Below, piece after piece: positions 39,001-46,356 of a stretch of 64,000 nt of DNA. The stretch spans positions 992,001-1,056,000 of the forward strand of contig JALDQW010000001.1 in assembly GCA_031316255.1 (NCBI GenBank), in the 5' to 3' direction. The notes below the pieces were generated by a model. The model ran no database searches, was not told where the DNA came from, and saw only the letters and a list, made by a program, of their open reading frames with translations. The position numbers and the translations under genes were made by a program. The first letter of the stretch is position 1, and every line of letters begins with the position of its first letter. The DNA comes from Nitrosomonas sp. Its GTDB lineage: Bacteria; Pseudomonadota; Gammaproteobacteria; Burkholderiales; Nitrosomonadaceae.

Positions 39001-40707
39001 GATTTTCCAAGAAGTTGAATGCATGAGCTCCTGGATTGTTTTTTTCAGGGCTTTTTCTCGTGTACTCGCCGCGTGCGCTTCGTGCATCAACCGGTTTTGC
39101 TGTTGCAATAGTGTGGCGACCTGATTTTTGCTGGAAGTTAACTGATCGCACAGATGAGTCAACTGGTCGCGTAGATGCGCCAACTGGTCGCGTAGGCCGG
39201 CCTGTTTGCCGCGCAGATCCGTTATGACTTCTTCCCGGAATTCAATCAAATCGTCCAGTTGTTCCCCACTGAAGTTATGTTTCCATTTGTTGAAGAATTT
39301 CCCCCTCAATGCTCTTACAGAGCTTTTATCCTGATCGAGTCCTAAACCCGAGCGACCAAAATTTTTGTAAACTGCGCCGATCTTGTTTACGTGTAATATA
39401 GAGGTGTGCTGCGACAGTTGAAGCCAGAAATCCCAGTCTTCAAAGAAATCGAGGTTCGTGTCGAAACAGCACCCTTCAGTGACGAGGGCACGCTCGAACA
39501 TCATGGCGTGTATGGGTATAAAATTTCGTCCCCAAAGTCGGCGTTGATCAAAAGGTTCATTAAATATGGTCGACGTTTCAAACTGTTCGTTAACATAATA
39601 CTCGACGCGTATCCCGGCATAGGCACAACGATAACTGGTATGCGCTTGCAGAGCAGCAACTAGATTTGCAATATGTTCCGGATAAAAAAAGTCATCGTCG
39701 TCCAGGAAAATCGCATATATACCTGCTGCGGCTTGCATTCCAGTGTTTGCTGCACTGCTGCGGCTGAGTTGTTCATCGGTACTGATCATATTTACCGGAA
39801 AATGACCGCACCAATCACCAACTGCTTGGTGCTCTTGACCTTTCGCATTAACCAGGACAACTTCGATATTGGGGTATGTTTGCAGTGCGACAGAATCCAA
39901 GGCATCGGATAAGGTGGATCGATCCACGCTGCGTATAATGACACTGACCAGGGGCAGATCTTTCGCGTCTAAAACCATTTTTTCTTTTTGCTGACGCTTA
40001 TGTTCGGACTGGTAAAGTTTTAATGGATCATTGGCCAATTCTGTTGTGTTCGTCAGCAGATAAGCTTCCGCTGCGGTAATTTCGGCGGGCAGCGTATAGG
40101 TTCGATAGCGGTTGAGTGCGGCGATATCCAGGTCGTAACGCTGTATTTTGTTTTGTGATGTGAAACAACCCATCGCTGCCATCTTACGCGCCGCCAGATC
40201 GCTGATATCGAGCAGCAGGTTGGGTCGTATCGGGTGGCCGATTTCATAAAGCGCCAACTGGATTGGCTGATCCAATCGGCGGACCGCTTCAACGGTTGAC
40301 ATGGCCAGTGCGCGGTGATCCGGATGTATTTCGTAAACCGAAGGGGCATATACAAGATCAGCTTTGGTTTCATGGATTGCATGTGTAATCTCAGCAATCA
40401 GCTTTTCGCCATAACCGAGCTCTCGGTCAGGATATTGCCAGAATATGGGTTTGCCATAGCCCAGTACGGCTGCAGCGGATATGCTTTCTTGTTCGCGTTG
40501 GTAGATATGATCCTGTTTGTTTTCTTCACCGATGCCAAAAGCGCCGTTGGTGACGATAATGACATGAACAGGTATCCGTTGTTCGACGTGCCGCATAATG
40601 GCGCCGCCACAACCGAATACTTCATCATCGGGATGGGGTGCGAAAACCAGCACGCAGTTGCCGTCAATTTTTTTGACAGCTTGGTAGGGAACGAGTATGT
40701 TTTCCAA
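36091..40707 (-). CDS. Giant glycan-biosynthesis protein: PIG-L deacetylase + GT2 + coiled coil + RgpF-like + HAD
   Basis: 1538 residues, one frame. About 1-230: PIG-L/LmbE deacetylase with VFAPHPDDEVFG (zinc ligands H25, D27-D28). About 250-460: GT2 with LPLVSVIIRSVDRSTL and FLDDDDFF (336-339). About 500-575: coiled coil with a 7-residue repeat (LRDQLAH LRDQLTH LCDQLTS), ending STSWKITAPLRF, a stretch typical after glycan-enzyme coiled coils. About 670-930: RgpF-like domain (IAIHAHIFYPDLA, VPNRGRDLAPM). About 940-1150: HAD-like domain (VVFDIFDTLITRP, D945). About 1190-1538: unassigned helical region. It probably modifies and elongates a surface glycan. Length unusual. Confidence 0.85.
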   Translation of the reverse strand: MENILVPYQAVKKIDGNCVLVFAPHPDDEVFGCGGAIMRHVEQRIPVHVIIVTNGAFGIGEENKQDHIYQREQESISAAAVLGYGKPIFWQYPDRELGYGEKLIAEITHAIHETKADLVYAPSVYEIHPDHRALAMSTVEAVRRLDQPIQLALYEIGHPIRPNLLLDISDLAARKMAAMGCFTSQNKIQRYDLDIAALNRYRTYTLPAEITAAEAYLLTNTTELANDPLKLYQSEHKRQQKEKMVLDAKDLPLVSVIIRSVDRSTLSDALDSVALQTYPNIEVVLVNAKGQEHQAVGDWCGHFPVNMISTDEQLSRSSAANTGMQAAAGIYAIFLDDDDFFYPEHIANLVAALQAHTSYRCAYAGIRVEYYVNEQFETSTIFNEPFDQRRLWGRNFIPIHAMMFERALVTEGCCFDTNLDFFEDWDFWLQLSQHTSILHVNKIGAVYKNFGRSGLGLDQDKSSVRALRGKFFNKWKHNFSGEQLDDLIEFREEVITDLRGKQAGLRDQLAHLRDQLTHLCDQLTSSKNQVATLLQQQNRLMHEAHAASTREKALKKTIQELMHSTSWKITAPLRFISRIIQGRHSEAFVALRHRIAPLLRAVYWRIPARWRDKLLILAYRIAGPFFSGMNHYESWRSISKYSTNDFPANDASYLASMVDISRFSPLSDDKPGRIAIHAHIFYPDLAIEFAQFLRKMPFTYDLFVSVPDEQASNQCKQRFTELPQLDQLTVTIVPNRGRDLAPMFCTFGNALKEYDFIAHIHSKKSLYNKGGTHGWREYLLENLLGSEQQIRKIFTLLTDESRIGLVYPQNFARLPYYAHTWLSNLTNGRAWCNKLGINPFPHGYFDYPAGSMFWARAEALRPLFEAQIRLEDFPEETGQTDATLAHCLERLLVLVTRKTGFNATILHDAQSNSWSRWRFEQYLARKPEKFQTILSDSSIQIVVFDIFDTLITRPLLYPEKIKLIIAQQASEETGKTYLDLRATAESHARQKAGRDISLDEIFAELAALSNLSSEDIAKLRRLEETIEMAAATPRPETIALLNMAHSLGKRIVLASDMYLPKPTIETMLKKNGITNWHQLFVSSDLGLRKDTGDLYRHLLSTEHVTPDQIMVIGDNEHSDVQIPDNMKMKLLHILRPVELARAIPRLGPLIENSVYQDDLNIQLALGAIVQENFQPLTFPNFDPSDLVPASPRAVGFSIAGPLILSFVQWLTKKAAADGIQRLFFLSREGHILKSVYDRWVSSDPQKIPSDYLILSRRAVVVPMISNIDDIFEIARTRFFPNQLTMFVQERYGITLSAKECDELVHRKLLPKNKLVEVNNQNIDHLIPLLQALENKILAQAQAEHSGLMTYLHSMGFETHDKSAIVDIGYAATIQGRLNKLLNKPVHGYYMVTEDRAQKVSAENAVITQGCFGHFVNALNDPPLIFKKSFSMEKLLSSDDAQIIRYHLENDGSILPEFRQLTEAERQTMAMRAEIHRGIMDFVDRSITIRDKLVSDFVVPPELAKDLFEKFVEQPSESELDILSKLTLDDYYCGRGLVN
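39140..39202 (-). repeat. Three tandem 21-bp units encoding a heptad repeat
   Basis: Plus-strand units at 39140-39160, 39161-39181 and 39182-39202 share AACTG-TCGC---- and encode seven-residue turns on the minus strand (LRDQLAH / LRDQLTH / LCDQLTS). This is a recent-looking expansion of the coiled coil in the 1538-residue protein. Confidence 0.75.
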
Positions 40708-40739
40708 TGATTTTGCTGAAAATGTGTGTTTTGTTATTA

Positions 40740-40867
40740 GGGTACTACCAAAAATTCATAATTTTAAACAAGACAAGTCGAGAACAAAAAATGTTGACGC
40801 AGCATATGATTGATATGTAAGGAAACATTTTTTGTGAACAACGAAGTATGGATTTTTAGAGGTGCCC
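40740..40867. mobile_element. MITE-like element, copy 1 (128 bp)
   Basis: Right end ATTTTTAGAGGTGCCC (40852-40867) and a degenerate left end GGGTACTACCAAAAAT form terminal inverted repeats. Flanks are ATTA on both sides, a 4-bp target duplication. Internally ACAAAAAATGTT (40784-40795) and AACATTTTTTGT (40824-40835) form a perfect 12-bp inverted repeat. The core is shared in inverse orientation with the element at 60924-61064. No coding capacity; it is likely mobilised by an IS5-type transposase elsewhere (inference). Confidence 0.75.
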
Positions 40868-41965
40868 ATTATCAATCTTTGGTGAATAGCCCTGCCACTG
40901 CCAATAATATATCAAATTCGGCTTCGGGTCCGGCGTGGATAAACGCGCAAAGTAATTTTTTTCTTGCAGTCTTTTAAATAAAGCCGTTTCCACTTCAGCT
41001 TCTGGGCCACTGCCAAAATGGCCAATCGCAGGGATCAGTTGTGGTGTTGTACCTAATTCCAGTAACCAAGCATTCCTCAGCGCCTTCGGAACGGGAAAAA
41101 TAAGTTTCTCATTGCTAACGGTAATTTGCTTAATATCGGGTGTTCTGACGGGTGAGAGCCGTTTCTTGAGCCAGTTTGCAAACTGAAAGAAGGAATTTTT
41201 TTGGAAATATTTTTGCTGATAAACAGACCAACCTTGGGTGATGAGTTTTTCTTTAGCACGGGAATGTTCGTAAAAATGCAGGCAGCTTGCCCTTGGCTCC
41301 ATATATAAACGGAAACCGCTTTTTTTTAAACGATGCATGAGATCAGTGTCTTCCCAGTACATAAAAAAGCGTTCGTCAAACAGGCCGCCACATTTTTGAA
41401 TTGCCTCACGGCGAATGAGAACATGTCCCCCGGAAAGCGCTTCAACAATGAGAGGCCTGGCGCATGTCCAGACCTGTAGCGCCGTTTTACGGAAATCGAA
41501 TGATTTGTAACTGTTCAGTCTGGGATGCAGTTGTGAAATGGTTTCTTTATAAAAATTCCATATCGATGGGTATGTGCTGGGCGGCATCAGAAAGCGGCAG
41601 TCTTCATCCCAGTATACTTGCGGTCCGACAGCAGCTGCATCCGGGTGTTTTTTTAAACAGGTTACAAGTGCCGATAATGCTCCCGGTAATAAGCGTGCGT
41701 CAGGATTGAGCAGAAGAATAAACTCACCGCTGGAATGACTAAATGCCTGGTTGCAGGCTTTTGCAAAACCGGAATTTTCAGAATTGTAAATGTATGTGGT
41801 GTCATGCGGCAAACGGGATTTCAACAACGCTTTTTCAGAATAGCTTGTGCTATTATCAATGACAATTATCTCGGGTCTTTTGATATCCTGTTGAGTCAGG
41901 ATGGACGTTGCTGCATCCAGAATATGCTGGGCGGCATGATAATTCACCAGTATGGCAGAGATCAT
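40856..41965 (-). CDS. Glycosyltransferase family 2 with MITE-derived stop
   Basis: 369 residues. GT2 start MISAILVNYHAAQHILDAAT; PEIIVIDNSTSYSE, NSGFAKACNQAFSHS, FILLLNPDARLLPGAL and DERFFMYWEDTDLMHRLKKS are family motifs. A C-terminal extension of about 100 residues ends PKPNLIYYWQWQGYSP-KIDN, then GHL and TAA. Those last codons (GGG CAC CTC TAA) come from the terminal repeat of the MITE, so the original 3' end was replaced by the insertion. The catalytic domain is untouched. Confidence 0.88.
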   Translation of the reverse strand: MISAILVNYHAAQHILDAATSILTQQDIKRPEIIVIDNSTSYSEKALLKSRLPHDTTYIYNSENSGFAKACNQAFSHSSGEFILLLNPDARLLPGALSALVTCLKKHPDAAAVGPQVYWDEDCRFLMPPSTYPSIWNFYKETISQLHPRLNSYKSFDFRKTALQVWTCARPLIVEALSGGHVLIRREAIQKCGGLFDERFFMYWEDTDLMHRLKKSGFRLYMEPRASCLHFYEHSRAKEKLITQGWSVYQQKYFQKNSFFQFANWLKKRLSPVRTPDIKQITVSNEKLIFPVPKALRNAWLLELGTTPQLIPAIGHFGSGPEAEVETALFKRLQEKNYFARLSTPDPKPNLIYYWQWQGYSPKIDNGHL

Positions 41966-42006
41966 AAAAATTTTGTTAACCGTTCTTGCTGCAGGTTATG
42001 TCCGGA

Positions 42007-42960
42007 CTACCTGAAATCGGTATCTCCACTCATGAACCACCAGGATAAGTGTTGTTGATCGATAATTTGCTGATAGTCGGGTGTAACATAGATACCGCAA
42101 ATTTCATTCGTTGTTGTTGGGTTGGGTAAGCGAGCAAGAATACTTGCTGTCATCCAGCTAAAAAGCTTCTTCCGGTCAGCGCGCTTGGCGATTCCCAACG
42201 CTGTTTCAAAAAGTGTGGGTAACAGGTGTGGCGGCCCGAGCAAATCCATGAGTTCCATGCCCTGGTCAGAACCATGGTCGCGCACTGTGATCATGCCAAG
42301 TATTGTGTTACCTAAGCGCCTGAAAACGATATAGGAAGAATAAATATAGTTTGGATGGTTAAGATAGCGCCATTCAAAAAAGTTGGCATCCTTTTGCGGT
42401 ATGAGGTAATCCGGTAATGAAGTCAGCATTCTTTGCCACTGCACATCGACTGATGCTTTATCTTCAACAGTCAGTGATTTGGTTTTTATCCAAAAGGGAA
42501 AACGAGGTCGATAAGTTTCAGTAGCCCAACTTACTTCCAGAAAAGTTTCGGAGCGTTTATACCAGCCTGATTTCTCACCCAGCTTTGCATGCCGGTGAGA
42601 AGGAAAGCCAAAAGCGAAACGATAAGGTTTTTCCGGCCCTGCCTGTTCAGTTAAAAAAGTATCCGCAGTATGCATAAATGGGCCTCTGCGTGTCAGAATA
42701 CCGCGCATTTTTGGGGCAACCATGACATCGCAAATTTGTGTGGCTGAGACTGCATGGCCATTCAGGCTGAAGGTGCGCGGGATGCCGCCATAATATGCGA
42801 TGATGGCATCATCAACATGCGCCAGAATACCCGGTTTTTCTTGCCAGGCATATTTCCACTGCCAGAGCCCGGTTGGCATGGGTTGGCCAAATGCGGAAGT
42901 GAACAGTTCCAGTAATGCGCCTTGATCTTGTTTGGTGGCCCAACGGCAATGCCATTTCAT
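42007..42960 (-). CDS. GNAT-like acetyltransferase-family protein
   Basis: 317 residues. The N-terminus (CRWATKQDQGALLELFTSAF) with AHVDDAIIAYYGGIPRTFSL, ATQICDVMVAPKMRGILTRRGP (a V-x-P-x-x-RG-type CoA-binding pattern) and YRFAFGFPSHRHAKLGEKSG points to the GNAT fold, as in acetyltransferases encoded with polysaccharide genes. Substrate unknown. It sits between two glycan genes in the minus-strand run with 41 bp upstream of the GT2 start. Confidence 0.65.
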   Translation of the reverse strand: MKWHCRWATKQDQGALLELFTSAFGQPMPTGLWQWKYAWQEKPGILAHVDDAIIAYYGGIPRTFSLNGHAVSATQICDVMVAPKMRGILTRRGPFMHTADTFLTEQAGPEKPYRFAFGFPSHRHAKLGEKSGWYKRSETFLEVSWATETYRPRFPFWIKTKSLTVEDKASVDVQWQRMLTSLPDYLIPQKDANFFEWRYLNHPNYIYSSYIVFRRLGNTILGMITVRDHGSDQGMELMDLLGPPHLLPTLFETALGIAKRADRKKLFSWMTASILARLPNPTTTNEICGIYVTPDYQQIIDQQHLSWWFMSGDTDFR

Positions 42961-43062
42961 TATTTTGTAATAATATCTTTGGAGGCAAGAAAGCCTTCTT
43001 TAGAAGACTCAGGAAGCTATCAGAGATAAACTTTGGAGTCAACTCAGGGAATGGCTGTGTGT

Positions 43063-44229
43063 TTATTTTTCAGGTTTCGCTAAAACGATAAAAGTGTTAG
43101 TGGATAAATTTTCATAGTCGATATCAAAGCCTGTGTTCTGATAATGTTTGAAACCCGTTTCTAGTTGTTCTGGTATCGGGATATAGCGCTTCTTCCATGA
43201 AACAGGAGTCAAACCGCAGGCTTTCAACAATGTCTGCAGGGAATGCTGCGTGTAAAAACGCAAATGGGTATTGCACATTATGCCTGTTGGCACATAATCC
43301 CAGCGGCCGGCAAGCAGGTCTTCCACGATTGCCCAGAAACCAACATTGGGAACGGCCAGGAGTATGCTGCCATCCGGTGTGAGCCACTGTTTAATCTTGA
43401 ATAATAGCGCTTCAGGCTCGGGTATATGTTCCAGAACATCAAGGCAACTGATGCAGTCAAACCGTTCGGGAATACTCATCGACAAAACATCACCCACCCA
43501 TACGGCATCAAGTTTTTCCATGGCAACCGCTGCTTCATTGCAGTTTATCTCGATGCCTGTAGCGCGGCAATGTAGTGTTTGTTTGACTGTTGCGGCGAAA
43601 CCGCCCCGAGAGCAGCCGATATCAAGCAGCGACTGAATGTTTTGCGGTACAAAAGGCAGAATATCAGAACGTGTTTCGTTGTAATAATTATAAAAAGGAT
43701 GTGCATATGCCTGAGGTATGATCGCCACCTGTTCAGCCGGCAACTGATCAAGCAGCTGAAAAGGATCATCAGGTAAATCGAATGTATTCAGCGATTGCGC
43801 CGAAATTAGAAACACCCAGGATTTCCGTCCATCGTATTGAATGGGCGCTTTGTCTTGCAGACTGAGTTTATGGCTGAATCGCTCAAAACCGCGTAATGTA
43901 TGGTAGTTGCGCGCAAGTAGCGTGCTGGCGTGGGGCGGATCAACGGGCATTGCGACAAGAATGTCAGGATCATCGGCAAGATGTTTTTTTAAAATAGGAT
44001 ACATACACTCGCTGACAAGCATAGCAGGTTCTTTGATAAATAAAACATATCCTGTTGCGGGTAAATTTTGTGCGATCAGTTCTTTTATCGACAGCGATGT
44101 ATCAGGCGTGTACGTTATCCATGTTGCTTGAGGAAAGGCTCTTTGCAGCATCTCCAGCGACAACCGAAGTTCAGATGAACTGGAATAGGATGGCGTGACA
44201 GTTGTAAATATTGTGAGCGGCTCGTTCAT
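43063..44229 (-). CDS. Class I SAM-dependent methyltransferase with N-terminal extension
   Basis: 388 residues. About 1-180 is a GT2-like or unknown domain (IFTTVTPSYSSSSELRLSLE ... YVLFIKEPAMLVSECMYPIL) without evident catalytic acid cluster. About 190-385 is a methyltransferase with motif I LLDIGCSRGGFAATVK, then GIEINCNEAAVAMEKL, FDCISCLDVLEHIPEPEALL and ILLAVPNVG. It probably caps or decorates the glycan. The region upstream (44230-44533) holds a decayed fragment. Confidence 0.82.
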   Translation of the reverse strand: MNEPLTIFTTVTPSYSSSSELRLSLEMLQRAFPQATWITYTPDTSLSIKELIAQNLPATGYVLFIKEPAMLVSECMYPILKKHLADDPDILVAMPVDPPHASTLLARNYHTLRGFERFSHKLSLQDKAPIQYDGRKSWVFLISAQSLNTFDLPDDPFQLLDQLPAEQVAIIPQAYAHPFYNYYNETRSDILPFVPQNIQSLLDIGCSRGGFAATVKQTLHCRATGIEINCNEAAVAMEKLDAVWVGDVLSMSIPERFDCISCLDVLEHIPEPEALLFKIKQWLTPDGSILLAVPNVGFWAIVEDLLAGRWDYVPTGIMCNTHLRFYTQHSLQTLLKACGLTPVSWKKRYIPIPEQLETGFKHYQNTGFDIDYENLSTNTFIVLAKPEK

Positions 44230-44237
44230 GTGGTTTC

Positions 44238-44345
44238 TTTTTTATATTGACTGATGATTATTGATCCAGGCCATATCTGTGCTGTGTTTTCGATCACCGA
44301 TACTGAATAATCGATCTGCATGGTTTTGTATAATATAGTGGTACT
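44238..44345 (-). pseudogene. Decayed duplicate of the acyltransferase C-terminus
   Basis: The plus-strand text TATATTGACTGATGAT followed by AT-GATCCA-GCCA at about 44248-44275 closely repeats 45448-45475, the 3' end of the LpxL-like gene. On the minus strand it reads WPGSIIISQYKKETT (intact copy: LGSMIISQYNEETG); in another frame, IIQNHADRLFSIGD matches ILQYYADRLSNIVY. It is a frameshifted relic of a second copy, just upstream of the methyltransferase gene. Confidence 0.5.
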
Positions 44346-44533
44346 CTAGATAACGGGATTGTTGGTCAAATAATGCCTGGATGAACAATCAGAAATTATA
44401 TCGGGAAAATTATTACTGTTTCGCAACCTTGTTTGTAATGACGCCAAGCGATGCCGTTCAGTTTGGTTGAACAGATCTGCCCGAAGAATTTTTTATTTAC
44501 AGGTTGATGTTTCATGGTCGGCGGCCTGTCGGT
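44346..44533. other. Intergenic remainder upstream of the methyltransferase
   Basis: A 39-codon minus-strand frame from ATG 44515 to 44396 (starting MKHQPVNKKFFGQICSTKLN) lies here. It has no ribosome site or recognisable homology and may be part of the same decayed segment. Nothing else is seen. Confidence 0.3.
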
Positions 44534-45430
44534 TTACCAGGATAGGATTTCATTTTTGACATCAAGAGGCATTTCAATCTGCTGGGTTAGCGCTTTATTG
44601 GAAGCCTTGTATTCTTCCCGGATGACTGCTCTTTGTTCATTGTCGAGATACTTCCCGTTGTTGTCCAAAAGACGCATTATGTTTTTGTGTTTTAGAAAAA
44701 AATCAACGAGTCTATGGTTTATTTTCAGATTCAGGCTATTCGAAAGCTGTATTATTTTTATGCAGGTGGTTGGCAAACGTTTGTTAGTATAAATATTTTC
44801 TATGGTAATTGTCTCATCGTAAATATCTATTAATGGTAAAAACGCCTTGATCGGATTGAATTCCCTTTTATGGCTATTATTGAAGGTGCCGATAGCGATT
44901 TTTTCTTTTTCCGTGACTTGTAAAATATTTTTGATCAACTGGTTGTAGTCTGCGGCATTTCTTGTTTTGGAAAACCATGTTTTGAATGTTTCATCGAGAC
45001 CATCCTTGACGATTTGCTGATACAGCGATTCGAGAAAAGTATCCTGTCGACGCAGGTTAACGATAAATTTGATGTCCCTGTTTTTGAAGATTTCCAGAAT
45101 CGGTGCAAGTTTTTTGAAATCGTCGAGAAAGGTCAAAAGCTCGCTGCTGATAATCAGGTGTTTGTCGCTGTGTTGTGCGTTCTCAGCGGCGAGTTTCTGC
45201 AGGGTTTCGTCCTTGTGTTTTTGAATGTCTTTTGGAACAAAATCAGGGCCTTGGTGTAACCCGAGTGTCCAGATTAAATTATGATGACATTTCAAATCGA
45301 TGCCAAGACCGGTGTTAATATAATGATACCCATGTTTTTTCAAGAAAGTATCGTTCTGCTTGAATAAGAAGCTTTGAATGCTTGATGTGGCTGTTTTAGG
45401 AAGCCCAATATGGATATATAGTTTTTTCAT
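44534..45430 (-). CDS. Sulfotransferase-like protein
   Basis: 298 residues. The N-terminus KKLYIHIGLPKTATSSIQSF matches the 5'-phosphosulfate-binding loop of PAPS-dependent sulfotransferases (xxGxPKTGTTxL). A later segment FIVNLRRQDTFLESLYQQIV resembles the 3'-phosphate-binding region (RxPxxxxxS), with the Pro replaced. It likely sulfates a polysaccharide or lipid. Its start overlaps the acyltransferase stop by 1 bp (shared A/T around 45430). Confidence 0.72.
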   Translation of the reverse strand: MKKLYIHIGLPKTATSSIQSFLFKQNDTFLKKHGYHYINTGLGIDLKCHHNLIWTLGLHQGPDFVPKDIQKHKDETLQKLAAENAQHSDKHLIISSELLTFLDDFKKLAPILEIFKNRDIKFIVNLRRQDTFLESLYQQIVKDGLDETFKTWFSKTRNAADYNQLIKNILQVTEKEKIAIGTFNNSHKREFNPIKAFLPLIDIYDETITIENIYTNKRLPTTCIKIIQLSNSLNLKINHRLVDFFLKHKNIMRLLDNNGKYLDNEQRAVIREEYKASNKALTQQIEMPLDVKNEILSW

Positions 45431-46356
45431 TATCCGGTTTCCTCGTTATATTGACTGATGATCATCGACCCAAGCCACTGCCAGGGTTGTTGATAAACGA
45501 TATTGGATAGCCTGTCGGCGTAGTATTGTAGTATTTCTTTTTTATCGGTGGCGGTAATCGGCGGATCGACATACAGGTGGCGCATAAACGAAAAATTGGG
45601 TTCAAGTTCAAACGTACTCCATACTGTTAAAAAAACTGCATTATATTTTAAGCCTAAATCAATAATTCGTCCGGGCAACGAAGATTTTTTGCCAAGAAAC
45701 TGCACAGAACACCGGTTGGACGGCAAGAATTTGCGGGGGATATCCGGCAAAACCAGTAAAGTGTCATTTTCCTTACAGGCGGTAACGATATATCTATCCA
45801 TTTTGTTTGAATAATTTGTGTAAACATAACGCCCCGGCATTCTGGCTCCGGTCAGGCGGTAATTTAGGCGCTCAAAAAGCTGTTGCGGCAATGGATTAAA
45901 GTATGAATTGTCCACAGTGCGTGCGACTGTATTCAAGCGAAAACCGTACGGCGCCAGTAAAATCGGCAGCGAATAAAAACTGCCCATATGTGCTGTCAGT
46001 AAAATCACAGGGCGATTCTGTTCTTTTGCGCGGTGTAAATGTTCTATGCCTGTGACGGTAAAGTCTTTTTGTACCTTGTTTTTACTCATCCCCAGACATG
46101 AATAAGCTTCGCTGTTTCTGATTACCCGAATCAGAAGCGCCTTATTGACAGCATTCTCAATATCAACCGTATTTGCTTTATCGGCATAAAATCTTTGCAG
46201 ACTGTTTTTAAGCGTAAACGCGTCTTTTTGAAGTGCGGATTGTATGCGCTGCCATCTGTGTTGCGAGCGCCAACCGGCGGCCCAGCATGGAATGTCCCAA
46301 AAAAAATAGCGCCACAAGGGAAGTTCCTGTTTTAATGATTGAGCGATTCCAGGCAT
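45430..46356 (-). CDS. LpxL/HtrB-like acyltransferase
   Basis: 308 residues. It has the LpxL-type layout: an N-terminal basic/hydrophobic stretch, RPVILLTAHMGSFYSLPILL with the catalytic-region His, LNTVARTVDNSYFNPL, then LLVLPDIPRKFLPSNRCSVQF and FLTVWSTFELEPN. The usual HxxxxD/E motif reads HMGSFY here, so the acidic residue is replaced by Tyr; activity is therefore doubtful or altered. Classical members acylate lipid A from acyl-ACP. It overlaps the upstream GT4 gene by 25 bp. Confidence 0.78.
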   Translation of the reverse strand: MPGIAQSLKQELPLWRYFFWDIPCWAAGWRSQHRWQRIQSALQKDAFTLKNSLQRFYADKANTVDIENAVNKALLIRVIRNSEAYSCLGMSKNKVQKDFTVTGIEHLHRAKEQNRPVILLTAHMGSFYSLPILLAPYGFRLNTVARTVDNSYFNPLPQQLFERLNYRLTGARMPGRYVYTNYSNKMDRYIVTACKENDTLLVLPDIPRKFLPSNRCSVQFLGKKSSLPGRIIDLGLKYNAVFLTVWSTFELEPNFSFMRHLYVDPPITATDKKEILQYYADRLSNIVYQQPWQWLGSMIISQYNEETG

